NCBI GenBank assembly: GCA_033977485.1
Contig: CM066984.1
Span: 29,307,501-29,371,500 of the forward strand
DNA length: 64,000 bases
DNA from: Hydrangea macrophylla
Lineage: Eukaryota > Streptophyta > Magnoliopsida > Cornales > Hydrangeaceae
Direction of reading: 5' to 3'
Positions 11,678 to 22,269 of the stretch are shown here, piece by piece. Under the pieces are notes generated by a model. That model had not been told where the DNA came from. It was given only the letters and a program-made list of their open reading frames with translations, and made no database searches. Numbering within the stretch: the first letter of the stretch is position 1; the number at the start of each line of letters is the position of its first letter. The translations under genes were made by a program, and so were the position numbers.

Positions 11678-13148
11678 TTAAGCATAGTATTTCTTGAGAC
11701 GATCAATGTTGATTAGCTGATTGAACATAACTCCATCTAGATCCATCAGGTATGCTGCTCCTCCAGAGAGAAGCTTCTTGATGATGTACGGACCGACCCA
11801 ATTTAGCTTGAATTTCCCTCTAGGATCATAAACAGGTGCTTTTAATTCCTTAAGCACAAGGTCGACTTCCTCAAGTTTTCTCGGACGGACTTTCTTGTTT
11901 AATGATGGAGCTATTCTTCTCTGATACACATGTATATGATCAATCGCAGCTAACCTCTTTTCATCAAGTAACATTAGCTCTTCATATCTGTTTCTTAACC
12001 AATCAAATTTTGGAATCTCAGATTCAGCCACAATTCTCAGCGATGGTAGTTCTATTTCAACTGGGAGTACTGCTTCTATTCCGTAAGCCAAGGAGTAAGG
12101 AGTGGCTCCTATAGATGTTCTAATGGACGTTCTGTATCCCCATAATGCATATGGTAATTTCTCATGCCAATCTCAGTGCGTATAAGTCATCTTCCTCAGA
12201 ATCGTCTTCAGATTCTTATTGGCTGCTTCAATTGCCCCATTTGTGTGTGGCTTATATGGTGCTGACATGTGATGCATGATCTTATATTCTTCTAGCAAAT
12301 CCAAAACTTCTTTCTGGAAGTAGTTGCTATGATCGGATATCAATTCATGAGGGACCCCAAATCAACAGATTATATTTCTTTTGATAAATCTGACCACATC
12401 TTTAGCCTTCAATGTCGCATAGGATTCTGCTTCCACCCATTTTGTGAAATAATCAATTACTACCAGGATATATTGATGTCCATTAAACGCCTTCGGGGTT
12501 ACTTCTCCAATAACATCTATTCCCCAAACTAAGAATGGCTAAGGAGTAGTCATGTTGTACAGCTGTGACAGCGACACATGCTTCATATTGGCATGGATCT
12601 GACACTTGGTGGCATTTTCTGACATATTCGTAGCAGTCTTTGCCCATAGTAGTCCAATAATACCCTTATCGGATGATCTTCTTGGCTAATATGTGTCCAC
12701 TCATGTGAGGACCACACACTCCTTCATGAATTCGCTCCATCATTTTCTTCGTACTGTTCCAATATAAACATGTCAAGTTGAACCCATTATATGAATTCTT
12801 TAGTAGACTTCCCCCATAAATCATGAATTGAGCCGAGAATCTTCTTATGGCTCTCTTGTCTTTCTCGGACGCACCTTCTGGATATTCCCCATTTTCAATG
12901 AAGCTCCACATATCTGTGTACCACGAAAGTTCTTCTGCTTCCTCTATTTCCTCGATTATCTCATAAGATGGCTTTTCTCTGTGTTCAATCATCAACGGAG
13001 TTAACTTTATCCCCATAGGAATCTCGATCATCGAGGCTAAAGTAGCCAAAGAGTCTGCTAGCTGATTTTCTTCTCGAGGTAGGTAGAAGAACATGATATG
13101 CAAGAAACGAGATTGTAGAGAATTTAGATATTCATGATAAGGCTTCAA
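11678..13148 (-). pseudogene. pol: Tat-B integrase (3' part of pol)
   Basis: The zinc-binding segment (GVCGPHMSGHILAKK, about 12666-12720) is followed by a core with D in WGIDVIG, D in ISDHSNYF and E in NGAIEAANK, then the C-terminal region ending YLMDLDG...NIDRLKKYYA. This is the domain order of gypsy integrases, which insert the cDNA into chromosomes. TGA stops interrupt the core (for example IIC*FGVP, where CGA is likely ancestral), and the second knuckle cysteine pair is frame-disrupted. The segment is in the minus-strand sense of Tat-B and continues pol from the right of Tat-N. Confidence 0.85.
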
Positions 13149-13448
13149 CTTTTCTTCTTTGACTTTCCAATCTCCTCGAACTTGGGATATTTTAGATTGG
13201 AATCCCCGAATACATCAAGTTTCCTTACTTCCAAAGTTAATGCGGCTTCTAACCCCAAGATACAAGCTTCATACTTAGCAGTGTTGTTGGTGGAGGTATA
13301 CTTAAATTTAATAGCGAATAGGGTATGTGCTCCTTCAGGGGATACAAGGATGATTCCTACTCCATGTCCTTTCTGGTTTGCAGCTCCATCAAAATACATC
13401 TTCTATACATCTTCTCTCAATTCCATAAATCCTTCGTTCAGGAACATG
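13145..13448 (-). pseudogene. pol: Tat-B second RNase H-like domain (3' of the Tat-N insertion)
   Basis: MYFDGAANQKGHGVG and the following NTAKYEACILGLEAA are typical of the extra archaeal-like RNase H carried by Tat elements between the ordinary RNase H and integrase. A TAG stands just before MYFDGAA where Trp is usual. The right edge is the ACATG target duplication of Tat-N; the frame continues directly into the RNase H tail at 26241 when Tat-N is left out. Confidence 0.82.
13444..13448. repeat. Target-site duplication of Tat-N, left copy (ACATG)
   Basis: ACATG precedes the LTR start TGTGGATATC and is repeated exactly at 26236-26240 after the other LTR. Confidence 0.95.
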
Positions 13449-15699
13449 TGTGGATATCGCAGGTTTTGACTTACCCACAGCTTTTCAAAATCAATTTCTA
13501 AAACAAAATGAGTCGCCACTTAATTTTTTAAAAGGAAAAATTAAGAAACCATTTTAAAAGCAAACTGATCATTTGCGAAACCAAAGATTAACTAGGTCCG
13601 GGGATTATGGAATGAGAGAGGAAGGAGCCCGTCGGACTAAAACACCCTCTCTCATCCTATCTTGCGATAGACCTCTACTCAATATCCTTTTAATCAAATT
13701 TATTAATCTAAGCATGCCCTCAACTAATACATATATGCATATACATCACAAAAGCATGTCCAAAGGGTGTAAAATTGCAACTGACAAAATATCATTCAAA
13801 AGCCACATAATTCAGGTAGCAAGCGATATGATATGCAATAGAGAACAAGTGAACTTACCCGGGATCCAGCGGCGATAATAAACGTGCAATGCATGCGAGC
13901 AAAAGAAAATCCTAAAAAGAGTCTCTAATCACATATACACATAAGGCAAAACCTAATTCTAAGGTATCGCGCATTGAGGTCAAAATCAAATAAAATCAAG
14001 AATTTTAATAAACTAGAGAGGGATCGAGAAATCGTACCTTGATAGCGCTACAAAACAAAGGGTTAGTCCACATGATATGCAAAATACGATGTTAGAAATA
14101 ACAATCCTAAATTTCTAGCTTAAATCTATCTAATGTGATTAAATCCAAAGCGAATAAATCCTAATTACAAGTGTCAAACCATATGGATGAATATGTACGT
14201 GGGCAAGAATAAACTATGAAATACTCTTAAACTTTGAATCTAAGCTCAACTAATCATTATTGAAGCATGATTTAAGCCATAAGTTATAGAAAACCCTTTT
14301 GACCCATTATTACCAAAGTTGGTCAAGTGTATCATAAAACTCTGAAAATTGCAGAGAGAAAACCAGACCTTTAAGAAAATAAAAAGCACGTCTCTTATGG
14401 TTTGATGTTGATGAATTTTGGACACAAAATGCCCCTGTGAGTCTAGTTTCCAAATTAAAAAGAAAATCAAGGTTTCAACGGTTAGATCTCCGGGAATATG
14501 GAAAACACTAGACATCACTCAGCATCTTACAATCTCCTGTCCAGAATTCTTGCACGATTTATTAAAAATAGTAAACAAATCAGAATTGCTTTGTTCTTTT
14601 TAGGGTGGCTTCCTAACACATTAATCTACTTGGAAAAAATTATTTTGGGTCATAGAAACTTTGTTAGAACTCTGATTTAATTATTTCAAAAGAGTGTTGC
14701 TGTTCTGAAACTATTCTGAAATTCTGGACAGATCGCTGTTGCTTCACAAAAACCATGATCAAACCATTCTAAACATGAAACCACCTCAAAACAAAAATTA
14801 CAGTGGTAGAACAATGTGTTATTAATGCTTTCCCGTTGGTTTCACTTAATTTCAACGGTTAGATTTCGAACTAAAAATCCTTGATCAAAAACAGTTTGTG
14901 AATTCACTGTTTTTATTTTGCTAGTTCAACTTTTATTTGGTAACTCCAACTATTAAACCATGAAGTTGGGTTTAAACCAAACCATTTCTCCTACCATTTG
15001 ATGGCCATGGGAGACTACAAACCTTTGTTCTTCATAGATTTCAAATGAAACATGGATTGACTTCATGAAATCTAAAGGATAGGGAAATCTAAACCATGGA
15101 GATGGATTTAGACTCAAAACTATATTCTCCTACCATTTAATGGTCATTGGAGATGAAGGTGCAACTAATACTTGGTAGTTTTCAAAGGAATATGGAAATG
15201 ATTCCATGAGACACCAAGTTTAGAGGATCCAAGTCATGAATATGGACTTGGGTCCTATCTATGTGAAATAAAGTGATGATCAAGTTTTGACTTCCATGTA
15301 GAGCATGAGCTTACATGAGATTCAAAGGATCATGCTCAAGAGATCAATAGAGATATTGAAGATCTCCAAGACCTTTAAGAGAAGAAGATAGACACAAAAA
15401 AAAAAAAAAGTATTGGGAACAAAAAGACTACTAAGTTTAAAACAAAGAAAGATGATGAAATATTCTAAGATTTAAAGATTTCAAGAGAAGAAAGAGTAAG
15501 CTAATAATCTAGGTTTAGAGGATCACCTCCAAATTATCCTCAAAGTTTTCTTTTGAAGATTATCCAAACTCTCCTTCAAGCTCTCCCAAAACTCTCTCTT
15601 TTCCTTCTCAAATGTGGGTGTAATGGAAGTGTTTTTTTATATGTTTCCCCCCCAAATGCCTTTTTTTCTTTGTCCTCCCTTACCAACAAGATCCCTTCT

Positions 15700-15709
15700 C
15701 TTTTATAGG
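15700..15709 (-). promoter_or_regulatory. TATA box in the left Tat-N LTR
   Basis: The minus strand reads CCTATAAAAG. It is conserved at 25562-25571 in the 5' LTR, where it would drive the element's transcript. The GC-rich repeat block lies about 100-430 bp upstream of it. Confidence 0.65.
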
Positions 15710-15805
15710 CAAGAATACCAGCTATTTTTGGTGAATTTCGGAGCAAAAAACAGGTGTAATTCTCTCATTTGGTGGTACAATGTGTACTTTCTGAAATTAG
15801 ACAGA

Positions 15806-16132
15806 CTGCTGCCCAGCGCGGCAGTCAGAAACCTGCCGCGGCAGTCCGTGAATGCCGTTGCGGCACTCAACGTCTGCCGTTGCGGCACTTCGTGAGTGCC
15901 GCGCGGCTCTCATCAATTGCCGCGGCATTTAATTAATTGCCGCGTTTTTGTTAGTCTTACTTTATCAGTTTTTTGTTCTTATCTGCATGCGCATACGTAT
16001 TGCACTGCAAAATACAGACTTAAAAAGTGAACGGCAGTCAGAAATCTGTGGCGGCACTCGGAGAATGCCGTTGCGGCACTTTCTGACTGCCGCGCGGCAC
16101 TCATCGAGTGCCGCGGAATCCGCCGTGTGCCG
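15806..16132 (-). repeat. GC-rich U3 repeat block with TGCCGC/GCGGCA motifs
   Basis: More than a dozen direct and inverted GCGGCA or TGCCGC motifs stand out in an otherwise AT-rich LTR. They lie just upstream of the TATA box in the minus sense. The right LTR has the same block (25680-25980) minus one 21-bp unit, and Tat-E has a diverged version (62330-62660). An upstream regulatory role is inferred from position only. Confidence 0.75.
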
Positions 16133-16391
16133 TTTTTTGGTGAGATTCCCCTTTTTAGGTCTTTTCTCTTTTTGAAACAAATTATTTTTGAAGATCCTTT
16201 CCAAAAAATCATGTCTTTTTCCTGAATTCTCCTGAATACCTGGTATTTTTCCTCTTTCTGTGAAATTTTATCGCGTTTTGGAGATTTTCTGAAGAGCTTG
16301 GAATACTTCAATTTTTCGGTCCTTGTCATCATCGGATACAGAGGTGACACTCTCCTAAATTCGACGTTAGGTCAAAATTGGGGTGTCTACA

Positions 16392-16403
16392 GTTTGCCCC
16401 TCT
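16392..16403 (-). promoter_or_regulatory. Polypurine tract of Tat-N
   Basis: The minus strand reads AGAGGGGCAAAC immediately before the LTR start TGTAGACACC. The same motif precedes the LTRs of Tat-C (54911-54923, plus strand) and Tat-E (62920-62931). Confidence 0.88.
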
Positions 16404-16845
16404 TCGGCAGAGCTTGTGGGGCAACGCGTACCACAAGTGAATGTCGAAGCCTGTGTGAAGACAAGCCTTTGACCAGACCGTCGAATTTAGGTAAAAACAA
16501 AATGCGTTGCAAAAAAAGAGAACATGCGCAGGGCAATGGTTCACGCTGGTCGTGCTCGATGATGAGCTGCCTACGTATCCGTTCAGGAATCAGACCAAGA
16601 CGTAGTTCGGGTCAAGGGTCAAACACACACAAGCGCAAATAGTCATACGGATAAATGCACCTATCTTATCGTGATGCACGTGCTCAAGCAATCTCGTGCT
16701 TTCTGAATTAACCTGGTTATGTAAATGTCATGCTTATCACATTTTCCCTATATATGATGCGCATTTCGTGGCGTGTTAGTCAGGGAAGATTATCTATGCG
16801 AGAATCTGTCATAGGAGTCATGAGAGTGCTTTTGATTTGATCACG
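16404..16845 (-). other. Tat-N 3' region next to the PPT, with hairpin module
   Basis: No gene is seen. A conserved module (about 16565-16612) has CTACGT at 16571-16576 and its complement ACGTAG at 16600-16605, around a small inner TCC/GGA pairing. A close copy is present in Tat-E at 63100-63134. Confidence 0.6.
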
Positions 16846-17812
16846 AAGGTCAACGCAAGTCCGTTGCGAGAACCGGGAATATAAGTCCGTTATATTCTCC
16901 AAACGAGGGTTAATCGCAAATCCGTTGCGAAAACCGGGAATATAAATCCGTTATATTCTCCAAACGAGGGTCAATGCAAGTCCGTTGCGAAAACCGGGAA
17001 TATAAGTCCGTTATATTCTCAAAAAACGAAGGTCAATGCAAGTCCGTTGCGAAAACCGGGAATATAAGTCCGTTATATGCTCAAAACGAAGGTTGACGTA
17101 AATCCGTTGCGAAAACCGGGAATATAAGTCCGTTATATTCAAAAGACAAGGGTTAACGCAAATCCGTTGCGAGAACCGGGAATATAAATCCGTTATATTC
17201 TCAAAAACGAGGGTTGACGCAAATCCGTTGCGAAAACCGGGGATATAAATCCGTTATATTCTCAAAAACGAGGGTTGACGCAAATCCGTTGCAAAAACCG
17301 GGGATATAAATCCGTTATATTCAAAAGACAAGGGTTAACGCAAATCCGTTGCGAGAACCGGGAATGTAAATCTGTCACATTCTCAAACAAAGGATCGCCG
17401 CAAATCTGTTACGAGGATCGAGAATATAAATTCGTTATATTCTCAAGACGGGGGTTAGAGCAAATCCGTTGCGAAAACCGGAGATGTAAATCCGTTATAT
17501 TCAAAAGACAAGGGTTAACGCAAATCCGTTGCGAGAACCGGGAATGTAAATCCGTCACATTCTCAAACAAAGGATTGCCGCAAATCTGTTACGAGGATCG
17601 AGAATATAAATTCGTTATATTCTCAAGACGGGGGTTAGAGCAAATCCGTTGCAAGAACCGAGAATGTAAATCCGTCACATTCTCAAACAAAGGATCGCCG
17701 CAAATCTGTTACGAGGATCGAGAATATAAATTCGTTATATTCCCAAAACGAGGGTTAGCGAAAATTTGTTGCGGAAACCGAGGATGTAAATTCGTTACAT
17801 TCTCAAGATCTT
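16846..17812. repeat. 60-bp tandem repeat array, about 16 copies, two hairpins per unit
   Basis: The marker CCGTTGC, or its variants, recurs every 60-62 bp from 16861 to 17766. Each unit has a short hairpin CGCAA/TTGCG and a longer one GAATATAA/TTATATTC, both around the loop ATCCG or GTCCG. Several right-hand units carry the paired change to GAATGTAA/TTACATTC. Because 60 is divisible by three, a 193-codon open frame with 20-residue periodicity runs through part of the array; I regard it as a by-product. Confidence 0.92.
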
Positions 17813-17877
17813 TAATTTTCAGGAGTTGGGAGCCCACAGGCTCAAATATTTTTTAATCTTTAGGAATTGGGAGCCCA

Positions 17878-18028
17878 CAGGCTTATACTCCGGTGTCTCC
17901 CAAGAATCATCTGATCGACTGAGATGCGCTTCGCGTCTTATACTCCGATGTCAAATTAGAAACTACGCTTTCCGAAAGACTGAGATGCGCTTTGCGTCTT
18001 ATACTCCGGTGTCTTTTGAGGATTACTA
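17878..18028. repeat. One dimer of the GATGCGCTTCGCG repeat in Tat-N
   Basis: Two related half-units of about 58 bp, each containing GAGATGCGCTT and TTATACTCCG, are joined by different linkers. The same A/B dimer is tandemly amplified in Tat-E (63355-64000) and present once, decayed, in Tat-C (about 54393-54500, opposite orientation). Confidence 0.8.
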
Positions 18029-18040
18029 ACACGAACAAGG

Positions 18041-18365
18041 TTGCCATTGAGGACTAACACTGATAATGCTGCCATTGAGGACTAATGCAAGGTTGCCATT
18101 GAGGACTAACACTGATAATGCTGCCATTGAGGGCTAATGCAAGGTTGCCATTGAGGACTAACACTGATAATGCTGCCATTGAGGGCTAATGCAAGGTTGC
18201 CATTGAGGACTAACACTGATAATGCTGCCATTGAGGGCTAATGCAAGGTTGCCATTGAGGACTAACACCGATGATGCTGCCATTGAGGGCTAATGCAGAT
18301 GAAGAGAAACTGCCATGGAGGACTAATGTTTATGAAGAGAAGCAACCATTGAGGGCTAATGCTTG
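18041..18365. repeat. 52-bp tandem repeats
   Basis: TTGCCATTGAGGACTAAC recurs at 52-bp steps from 18041 (18093, 18145, 18197, 18249), then degenerates. Each unit is itself two related halves of about 26 bp sharing TGCCATTGAGG. No coding role is apparent. Confidence 0.9.
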
Positions 18366-20857
18366 TTCAAGAGTCTCGTCGTGCTTAAAGAACCAAATTT
18401 CAATATTCGGAGTCATTCGGACTCAAAGAATTGATTTCACAAAAGTTCGGGAGTCCACGGACTCACAGAGTTAATTTTTCAAAATTTGAGGAGTTTTCAG
18501 ATGCAAAGAATTTGAACGGAGCTGATAGAAAGTATAATTTTCTGCATTTACGGACCTTTGGAAGAAACACATCGATTTCGTCAAAAGAGAGAAGTCACCT
18601 TTGCCCCTAGTATTGGACTCTTCTTATATTGCCACTTTATGTTGTGATAGTGTTCGAAACCTCTGCTCGTACCGCTCTTGGGATGCTCACGAAGACTTTT
18701 CAAATCTTTATTCATCATCTTAAATCCACACATTTGAGACCATTTATTGACTCATCAAAAGAGGACAGACCTGACAAAGCTATTTACTCAAAATGACTGA
18801 CTCAAACTTTTCATTCATTATGAATCAATGTGCTTTCGTTGTGAGTAACTGTATCATCTCACCTTTAATTTATTCATCATCTTACAAATGGTAGTACTTT
18901 GTTGATAAATCTAAACTTTGAAAACTTCCCCTTTTGATTTAGCGAATTCTTCGCCCATCTAGAATGTGCTTCAAATTAGTGCTTTAGCTTATAGAATGAA
19001 AGGCACTCTATTTCAATCCTTTCAAAACCGAACTTGATTACTTGAGAACTTGCTTCTGACATAGAGGGATTTTGGCAAACAAAGTTTGCCCCTAGTCTTA
19101 AGGGCAAATAGGCTCATCCAAGGGTTTTGAGAACATGATGGTACAGGATGCCTGCAGTGCATTTACTCCCAACCTAGAGATAGTCATCATGAATGTGGTG
19201 GGCTGAAGCGAGAAACCCAATGCTGATGGGCAAACTTTGTTTGCCCCTGGTTTGGCAATACATATATGGCTCTAGGCAAACACAAGTTTGCCCCTAGTCT
19301 GAAGGAAGGAAACCAAAGGTGCAAAGGGTGATGCTTTCGGTTTAGGAATGGTTATGGACCGAGAACCTTGGGAGGTTCGCCTACTTATCCCCAAGTGGGA
19401 ATCAGGTCCAAAGTAGTTCGGCAACTCTGGAGATCTTCAAAGAATTAGGCTTCAAGAATTGGTGGGCTTTTCGAACCATGTTGCCATTGGGTCTAGGGAG
19501 TGCATGTCACTTGTGGTAGCCCTTGTATAGCATGGTGAACTACTTCTTCCTTTATTCTTTTTTTCTTTCCTCTTTTCTTTTCTTTTCTTCTCTTTTATTT
19601 GACGGTTGATTCTTTAACCTTTTCACTAGCCAGTTAATCTTTTACAATTCTCATCATGTTTTATTCATACTCCATCCTATTCACAAAGTAATATCAGTCC
19701 TTCGAATCTTTATTTGTTTCTTTTTTCAAAGATATCTCTGCATTGTTTTAGGCTCACTTAGTGTTTGAGTCTTCTTTTTTTTTTTTTTTTTTTTTTTGAA
19801 GCTGATAAGTCCCTCTTTTCATTTCTAATCTCTTTTCTTTGTTAAGAACAACACAAAGCCTTGAGATAGTTCACGTGCCAATGATCTACTTTGAGGTGCT
19901 CAAGAATTCTCAATCTCATCTATTCTCTGCCTTTTCTTTTCTCTTTCCTTTCTTTTCTCTACCTTACTATCTCTTATTCTTTCCATGATTTTGACTGGCT
20001 AGGATTAGGATTTTTGAGATCAACACGTATCTTATTTTTGCTCTAACTTTTGCCTAGGCGCCCTTCCGGGTTTTCATCCTAGCGAGCTCTTTCTTCTTTT
20101 TTCTTTTTCTTTTTTTTCTTTTTTTGTGCTCTAACTTTTGCCTAGGCGCCCTTCCGGGTTTTCATCCTAGCGAGCTCTTTTTCTTTTTCTTTTCTTTTTT
20201 GGAATAAGAAGTTCATTAAAATGTCTGGCTACCATCAAGGACCCAGTTTATGGCTTTAGACTGGTTGGGCTCATCTTTTAGGCTTGGTGTTTGAGAGAAG
20301 GGGATGGTGAGCAAGCTTCAAGTTCCAAGTTCATCTTTTTCAGATTGAGCAAGAGCATTTTTAAATTCTTAAAGTAAAGCTAATCAATTCTCTACTCCTC
20401 CATGGTGTTGGCACAAAATTTTCTTTGATCACTTGGGGATCCTTTTCAATGCAAAGATTTATTAACAAAGTATTTTCCATGATGTTTGAAAAAGTGACTT
20501 TTTCCTTTTCTTTTTTGTTTTTTTGGCTTAATGATCCTTACATTCACGACTTAGCACACTGAATCAAGAAAAATGAGATCAACTAGTAAGGAAAGAGGAT
20601 TACATCACTCGACTCGATAAACTCGACAAAAACTTGCAAACAAACTTGATAACAGACTGACCAGAAGACTCGACTGGATTTGACATTTGACTCCAACTTA
20701 ACATAACTCGACTTCAGACTGGACTCGACTTGGTTTCAACTGGAGTGTCACAGATGATTTTCAATTGACTAGATTTCCAAGAGCATCCACATTTGCTTTA
20801 GCAGCAGCAGTTCCAAACGCTATCACTTCCCTGTTATCATTTGAACCTCCGGGTTCA
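18366..20857 (-). other. Tat-N interior without coding domains
   Basis: This is where pol should be, but no protease, RT, RNase H or integrase motif is visible in any frame. It holds PPT-like hairpins (19074-19090, 19228-19246, about 19275-19292) and a CTACTT/AAGTAG hairpin module (19381-19416). Long T-rich or TTTCTTTT tracts follow (about 19555-19600, 19770-19797, 20090-20200). A roughly 54-bp phrase containing GCCTAGGCGCCCTTCCGGG is duplicated at about 20040 and 20128. Confidence 0.7.
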
Positions 20858-22269
20858 TCATTCCCCGATAGCATGTGTCATAATCCCTTTCTCAATCAAC
20901 CTTCGAATTTCATGCTTCAACCGCATACAATGGTCAGTATCATGACCCAACATCTGGTGATAAGCACAATACTGGTCAATGTCGTATCCTTTTGGGATGG
21001 GATCAGGCACGGGTTGTGGATCCAACTTTTTCAAGTATCCTTTCTTTACTGCCTGTTCTAATGCCACACTCAACGGTATCCCGAACTCGGCTGTCTCTCC
21101 ATGTCGACCCTGATTAGACCTTGACCGATTACCTTTTTGATAATGGCCCTTCTGTTGAGGTGGTAGTGCCAAAGTGTTAACATTGGATCCTGGTTCCACA
21201 TATTTGTTTGCCTGATTCTCTCTTTTGATTATCCCTTCACAGATTGCGTCTTCAATTCTTGTCCCTACATCAAAAACCTCAGCAAAAGTGTTGATTGATT
21301 GGAACCTCATCTTCTCTTGGTAAACCGGCTGTAAATTTTTTATTAGCATTCTGATCTGCTCTTTCTCGGATGGCCTTTAACCATTTTGGCTGCTTTACCC
21401 CTCCATCGACTTAAAAACTCAGCAAATGATTCCTCATATCCCTGCCTGGTGGTCTCCAAATCTCGGGCTGTCACATCTATCTCTTGGTTGTATTCGTATT
21501 AGGCTACGAACAACTTCACTACTTCTTCCCAGATCCTAGTTCTACTTGGCTCGATCGTGAGGTACCATGCCAGGGCAGCTCCAGTCAGAGTTTGTTGAAA
21601 CAAAATGGCCATCATCGTAATGCTCAAACCACTTGGTTGGAAAACCCCAATACACATTCTTATGTGGCTGCGAGGATTGCCGGTCCCATCAAATTTATCA
21701 AAAACCGGCATCTTGAACCCGGCAGGCAGCATCTCACGTACTCCGTCATACAACCCTTCCAGCTCCATCAGGTAGGTATCAACTCCTTGGGCCTTGCGCA
21801 TTACCCTTTCTAATTTCTCTATTTTCTCGGTTAGTTGCTTCTCTTTCTCAATTTTCTCTCTGTCTCTGTTGGCCCGCAGTGCATCAGTCCATTGCTCCTC
21901 CTGATCATCAAACCAATCCCCTTCTCCTCCTCCCAAAGGTGGATCCATAACAGGCGGATTTATATGCGGTGGTCGGCAATTCAGCTCTTCTATCATTCCC
22001 ATCATGCGGTTCATGTTCTCGGCCTGTTTCCTCATCTGTTCCGCCTGCTGTTCTACTAGTGCCCTCAACCCGGCCATTTCTTCGTTGTTTCTCTCTTCGG
22101 CCATGTCAGCGTATCCTCTCCTTACTAGCCTTGCCGTAGGATCCCTAAACCACGCTTGATTTGCTATTTTTGCTCCTACAGCAAATTTTGAAAATTTTTC
22201 TTTAAAAAATTTTATTTTTATTTTATCAAACAAAGGCATTTGAAAAACATCTTCCCTTTTATATGTCAT
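20858..22269 (-). pseudogene. gag: Tat-N gag
   Basis: About 470 codons encode a Tat-type gag. There is an N-terminal coiled region (about 60-95, VEQQAEQMRKQAENMNRMM), the capsid-like core (FDGTGNPRSHIRMCIGVFQ and GAALAWYLTIEPSRTRIWEE), then the C-terminal C/H motif YCAYHQMLGHDTDHC with the following LKHEIRRLIEKG. A TAA at 21499-21501 interrupts it between LFVA and YEYNQ, where Gln is usual, and a 1-bp deletion near 21376 shifts frame before RMLIKNLQP. Gag packages RNA; with these lesions this copy would depend on another gag as well as pol. The stop position is shared with Tat-B and Tat-C. Confidence 0.87.

Larger units (their letters stand above)
13449..16391 (-). repeat. 3' LTR of Tat-N (left copy)
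   Basis: It begins TGTGGATATCGC and ends GTGTCTACA on the plus strand, matching 23314-26235. It carries an extra 21-bp unit in the GC-rich repeat block near 15853-15875 relative to the right copy. Identical open frames in both LTRs (for example 13573-13878 and 23438-23743) follow from LTR duplication and are not taken as genes. Confidence 0.95.

Noticed and set aside
13573..13878. A 101-codon frame found identically at 23438-23743, suggestive of a conserved gene
   Set aside because: Both copies are in the two LTRs of one element, which are identical by mechanism; no domain is recognisable.
17275..17856. 193-codon open frame with 20-residue repeats
   Set aside because: It lies entirely in the 60-bp hairpin repeat array; the period is divisible by three, so an open frame can run through by chance. 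No start context or homology is seen.
16846..18365. CRISPR-like direct repeats
   Set aside because: There are no unique spacers between constant repeats; whole units are tandem and diverge along their length, inside a plant retroelement.
19770..19797. Poly-T run as the poly(A) tail of a processed pseudogene or LINE
   Set aside because: No coding remnant or target duplication is seen beside it; the surroundings are generally T-rich low-complexity sequence within Tat-N.
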